Source: Rhodothermia bacterium
GTDB lineage: Bacteria; Bacteroidota; Rhodothermia; Balneolales; Balneolaceae
NCBI GenBank assembly: GCA_030427885.1
Contig: JAUICM010000003.1
Coordinates: 372,001 to 436,000, forward strand
DNA: 64,000 nucleotides
Reading direction: 5' to 3'
This document shows, piece after piece, positions 62,114 through 64,000 of the stretch. How positions within the stretch are numbered: the first letter of the stretch is position 1; each line of letters begins with the position of its first letter. The position numbers were made by a program, and so were the translations under genes. The notes under the pieces are model-generated. The model saw only the letters and a list, made by a program, of their open reading frames with translations, ran no database searches and was not told where the DNA came from.

Positions 62114-63802
62114 TTATTTAATTTTCTTAATGAAGTAATTTTCCTTGAACGGATTTTCTAATTCTTCGCCCGCAATAGCCGCGTCAACAAGCGATCCAAA
62201 CTGACCGATACTTACACGCCATAACGTACCATATTGCTGTGATGGTATGGGCGTAACCAGTGCTCTGTAACCTTTTTCGGCAAGCTCTTTTTGTTTCACC
62301 GTTGCATTTTTCTGAACACTTAAAGAATAAACTACGATGGTATAGCCATCATTAGCAACTTCCGTTGCAATACCCATCAGGCCATATTTAGGCTGATCAG
62401 CATTTACTGGTACCTGAGTAGCCGGTGCTTGTTCCTGAACCGCTTCTTTTGTCTGTGTTTCCTGGGGTTGACCCTCCACAGCAGCCGGCTCCGGATCTGT
62501 CGGCGGCGGAGTTGGATTTGTCTGCTGTTGCTGAACAGGAGGTTTTACAACAGGCTGACTGGTAGCCACCTGTGGTGTTATTCCAGGGATGTTAAGAATC
62601 TTGAAATACGCCAGTCCAAATACAGCTCCGGTAATAACAACCAAAGCAACCACTATCAGTAACCAGACACTAACCGGTTGAGGATCTTTTTTAGGCTTTT
62701 TCTTCTTTTCCTTTTTTTCTTTCTCTTCTTTTGGCTTAGGCTCTATATCGGATGAAATATTGGTGATCACCGGAATGATCTCTTCCGGCTCTTCCTCATC
62801 GTCCTCCTCAATGGCATCAAAAGGATCATCAAAATCGTCCTCATCATCGTCACTATCATCAAATGGCTCATCTAACCCCAGGCTTGCAAACGGACTGGCT
62901 TTGGTTGATTCTTCAGTCATTCCGGCTTCAAGTTCTTCTGGTTTAATCACTTCACTGTCATCCGACATTATATCGCTTAGTTCCGCATCCAGTCCTGAAA
63001 CGGATTCTACCTCTTCCTCATTTTCTTTTTCAGCTACTGTTGGTTCATCATCATCATCCCCGAAAATATCTGCAAAACTATCCTCTTCTTCTGGCTCAAT
63101 AGCTGCTTCACCTGAAAGTTCTTCTTCAACATCGTTTACGGCTTCTTCCTCAGTTTCCTCTACCGGTTCGTCATCTTCGGGTGCTTCTTCGCCCATCAGA
63201 CTGGAAAACAGGCGGTTTACTCCGGTTTCTTTATGAGCCTCAACTCCCCATTCATCCGGACCTGGCTGCTCTTCCTCTTCGTCATCGCCTTCAATTGCTG
63301 GTTCTTCCTCAGGAGTCTCTGTTTCTTCCTCATCTAAATCATCAATATCTCCAAAAATATCTTCATCACTATAGTCGCCGGATGTTTTTGGTGGAGGTAC
63401 TTTTTCTTCCTCTTCTTCGTCATCTTCAACCACTAGTCCTGAAAAAGGATCTCGTCCTTCTGAAGAACTGTCATCATCAGCCATCTGCAAGCCCTCAAAA
63501 GGATCCTCATCGTCTTCTTGCTCGTCAGCTGCTACAACATCTTCGTCTACTTCAAGAGGCTCCATTCCGGCATACTTGAAATTTATCTCGGTCTCGAGTT
63601 CTTTCGAAGGAATAAACATGATCCGGTTACCAATACCGCTAAAGATCCCAAAATCCTCGATCTCATAAGCTTCATCATCTGCAATGGCCTGACGGATTTC
63701 TTCAGCCAATTCACCAAGTTGCTGCTCTACTTTTTCGGCATCAATACCAGATGCCTCGGCTAACAGTTCTACAAATTTTGGTTGATCTATATGCATTGCC
63801 AT
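62114..63802 (-). CDS. HU-like domain / acidic linker / TM / SPOR domain protein
   Basis: 562 residues. Residues 1-85 are an HU-CCDC81-type domain ('QPKFVELLAEASGIDAEKVEQ', seen in parts, and 'YEIEDFGIFSGIGNRIMFIPS'). A very acidic, low-complexity region fills about 86-355 (runs such as EEEETEE and DDDED). A Lys-rich patch and one membrane helix are at about 360-404, then a Pro/Gln-rich linker and a SPOR domain (about 480-562). Topology puts HU-like part in the cytoplasm and SPOR in the periplasm, where it binds denuded septal peptidoglycan. The start overlaps the HU stop as TAATG; the ATG for Met3 (63796) is an alternative. Confidence 0.9.
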   Translation of the reverse strand: MAMHIDQPKFVELLAEASGIDAEKVEQQLGELAEEIRQAIADDEAYEIEDFGIFSGIGNRIMFIPSKELETEINFKYAGMEPLEVDEDVVAADEQEDDEDPFEGLQMADDDSSSEGRDPFSGLVVEDDEEEEEKVPPPKTSGDYSDEDIFGDIDDLDEEETETPEEEPAIEGDDEEEEQPGPDEWGVEAHKETGVNRLFSSLMGEEAPEDDEPVEETEEEAVNDVEEELSGEAAIEPEEEDSFADIFGDDDDEPTVAEKENEEEVESVSGLDAELSDIMSDDSEVIKPEELEAGMTEESTKASPFASLGLDEPFDDSDDDEDDFDDPFDAIEEDDEEEPEEIIPVITNISSDIEPKPKEEKEKKEKKKKPKKDPQPVSVWLLIVVALVVITGAVFGLAYFKILNIPGITPQVATSQPVVKPPVQQQQTNPTPPPTDPEPAAVEGQPQETQTKEAVQEQAPATQVPVNADQPKYGLMGIATEVANDGYTIVVYSLSVQKNATVKQKELAEKGYRALVTPIPSQQYGTLWRVSIGQFGSLVDAAIAGEELENPFKENYFIKKIK

Positions 63803-63999
63803 TACCCCTTTTTCTCTGCTTCAAATTCGATGGAATCCCTTGGAGGCAGCATCACTGTAGTTCCGTCTGCTCTTTTTTCCTGTCGCTGGCTATGGTGCAT
63901 TGCTTTAAAAGTACCCAACCCTGATATCTCAACAGAGTTCTTCATGATCACCTGATCACGAACCACAATCCCAAATGCCTTTAAAAAATCTTTAGTCAT
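63802..63999 (-). CDS. HU family DNA-binding protein (5' end outside window)
   Basis: 65 visible residues of HU/IHF: 'VIMKNSVEISGLGTFKAMHH' (the KGEKVELRGFGTF region) and 'DGTTVMLPPRDSIEFEAEKKG' (PRTG.. arm-like region then C-terminal helix). The first visible Met is preceded by an open frame, and the usual N-terminal helix is missing, so the real start lies beyond 64000. Basic arm seen as 'SQRQEKRADG'. Followed by the HU/SPOR gene with a 1-base overlap. Confidence 0.85.
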   Translation of the reverse strand: MTKDFLKAFGIVVRDQVIMKNSVEISGLGTFKAMHHSQRQEKRADGTTVMLPPRDSIEFEAEKKG

Positions 64000-64000
64000 A

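Noticed and set aside
62760-63236. Serine-rich 158-residue frame on the plus strand
   Set aside because: It is the shadow of the Glu/Asp-rich linker of the HU/SPOR protein; GAA/GAT codons read as TTC/ATC/TCT-type on the other strand give runs of Ser.
1-64000. tRNA, rRNA, riboswitch or transposase genes
   Set aside because: I read the gaps for cloverleaf features, known leader motifs and transposase motifs and saw none I could support; a tRNAscan-SE and Infernal run would settle it.

Overview
This 64 kb window looks like chromosomal DNA of a Bacteroidota-related bacterium, most probably a member of the Balneolota/Rhodothermota side of the group. The reasons are: two secreted enzymes (an S8 protease and a GH13 amylase) end in the 'NYPNPFNP ... 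LGREVA ... GVYxYxL' type A sorting domain used by the type IX secretion system; a PorV/PorQ-like outer-membrane protein is present; topA ends in GRxGPY repeats rather than only zinc fingers; and there are a DUF4270 lipoprotein, a short GT5-like protein and a phosphosulfolactate synthase. The taxonomic placement is inference. I see no rRNA, tRNA, CRISPR array, prophage or transposase; the window is mostly core genome with a few small accessory islands.

Layout. 0-8 kb: the C-terminal part of an M1 peptidase, a hypothetical protein ending in a clamp-binding-like QTSLF, topA, a Bcp-like peroxiredoxin, an OsmC protein, a tiny protein, and a Nudix hydrolase/AMP nucleosidase pair whose start codons touch. 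8-11 kb: an accessory patch. Two DUF2975 membrane proteins plus a YozG-like HTH regulator are flanked by two direct copies of a ~200 bp palindromic repeat; then come radC and a four-helix-bundle (S23/IVS-type) gene bounded by AT-rich inverted repeats. 11-28 kb: housekeeping genes (argS, dnaN, miaA, purS-clpS-purQ, lptB, rho) with a lipoprotein TonB domain, a T9SS-sorted subtilisin, a methyltransferase, a SAM-hydroxide adenosyltransferase, a PorV-like protein and a large hybrid histidine kinase. 28-38 kb: a long minus-strand run, glgB-malQ-comA-GT5-like-DUF4270-outer-membrane protein-TPR protein, linking alpha-glucan metabolism with envelope proteins. 38-50 kb: a LolC/E-type permease, a membrane-fused Mur ligase, two lipoprotein alpha/beta hydrolases, an MltC-like lytic transglycosylase, a universal stress protein, a tRNA nucleotidyltransferase, ispE and glgP. 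50-60 kb: MscS, a zinc-ribbon membrane protein, an outer-membrane protein, an RDD protein, an AraC regulator, a beta-propeller lipoprotein, the secreted amylase, and a DUF305/LVIVD lipoprotein pair. 60-64 kb: a minus-strand operon HU - HU/SPOR fusion - ExbB - ExbD - TonB.

How the genes work together. GlgB, MalQ, GlgP and the secreted amylase form an alpha-glucan store-and-use set (no glgC and no full-length glgA here). PorV and the two sorting-domain proteins belong to T9SS export. LptB, the LolC/E-like permease, MltC-like enzyme, membrane Mur ligase, ExbBD-TonB and the SPOR protein serve the envelope. Nudix plus Amn could take ADP-ribose to AMP and then to adenine and ribose 5-phosphate. Genes are packed tightly: several convergent pairs have abutting or overlapping stop codons, and several minus-strand pairs overlap as TAATG or TGATG.

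The observations most worth a second look are the single-chain HU-like/TM/SPOR protein, the GT5-like protein that lacks its ADP-glucose motif in an operon with comA and DUF4270, the Mur ligase fused to membrane helices, the repeat-bounded DUF2975/HTH and four-helix cassettes, and the hypothetical protein with a C-terminal clamp-binding-like motif.
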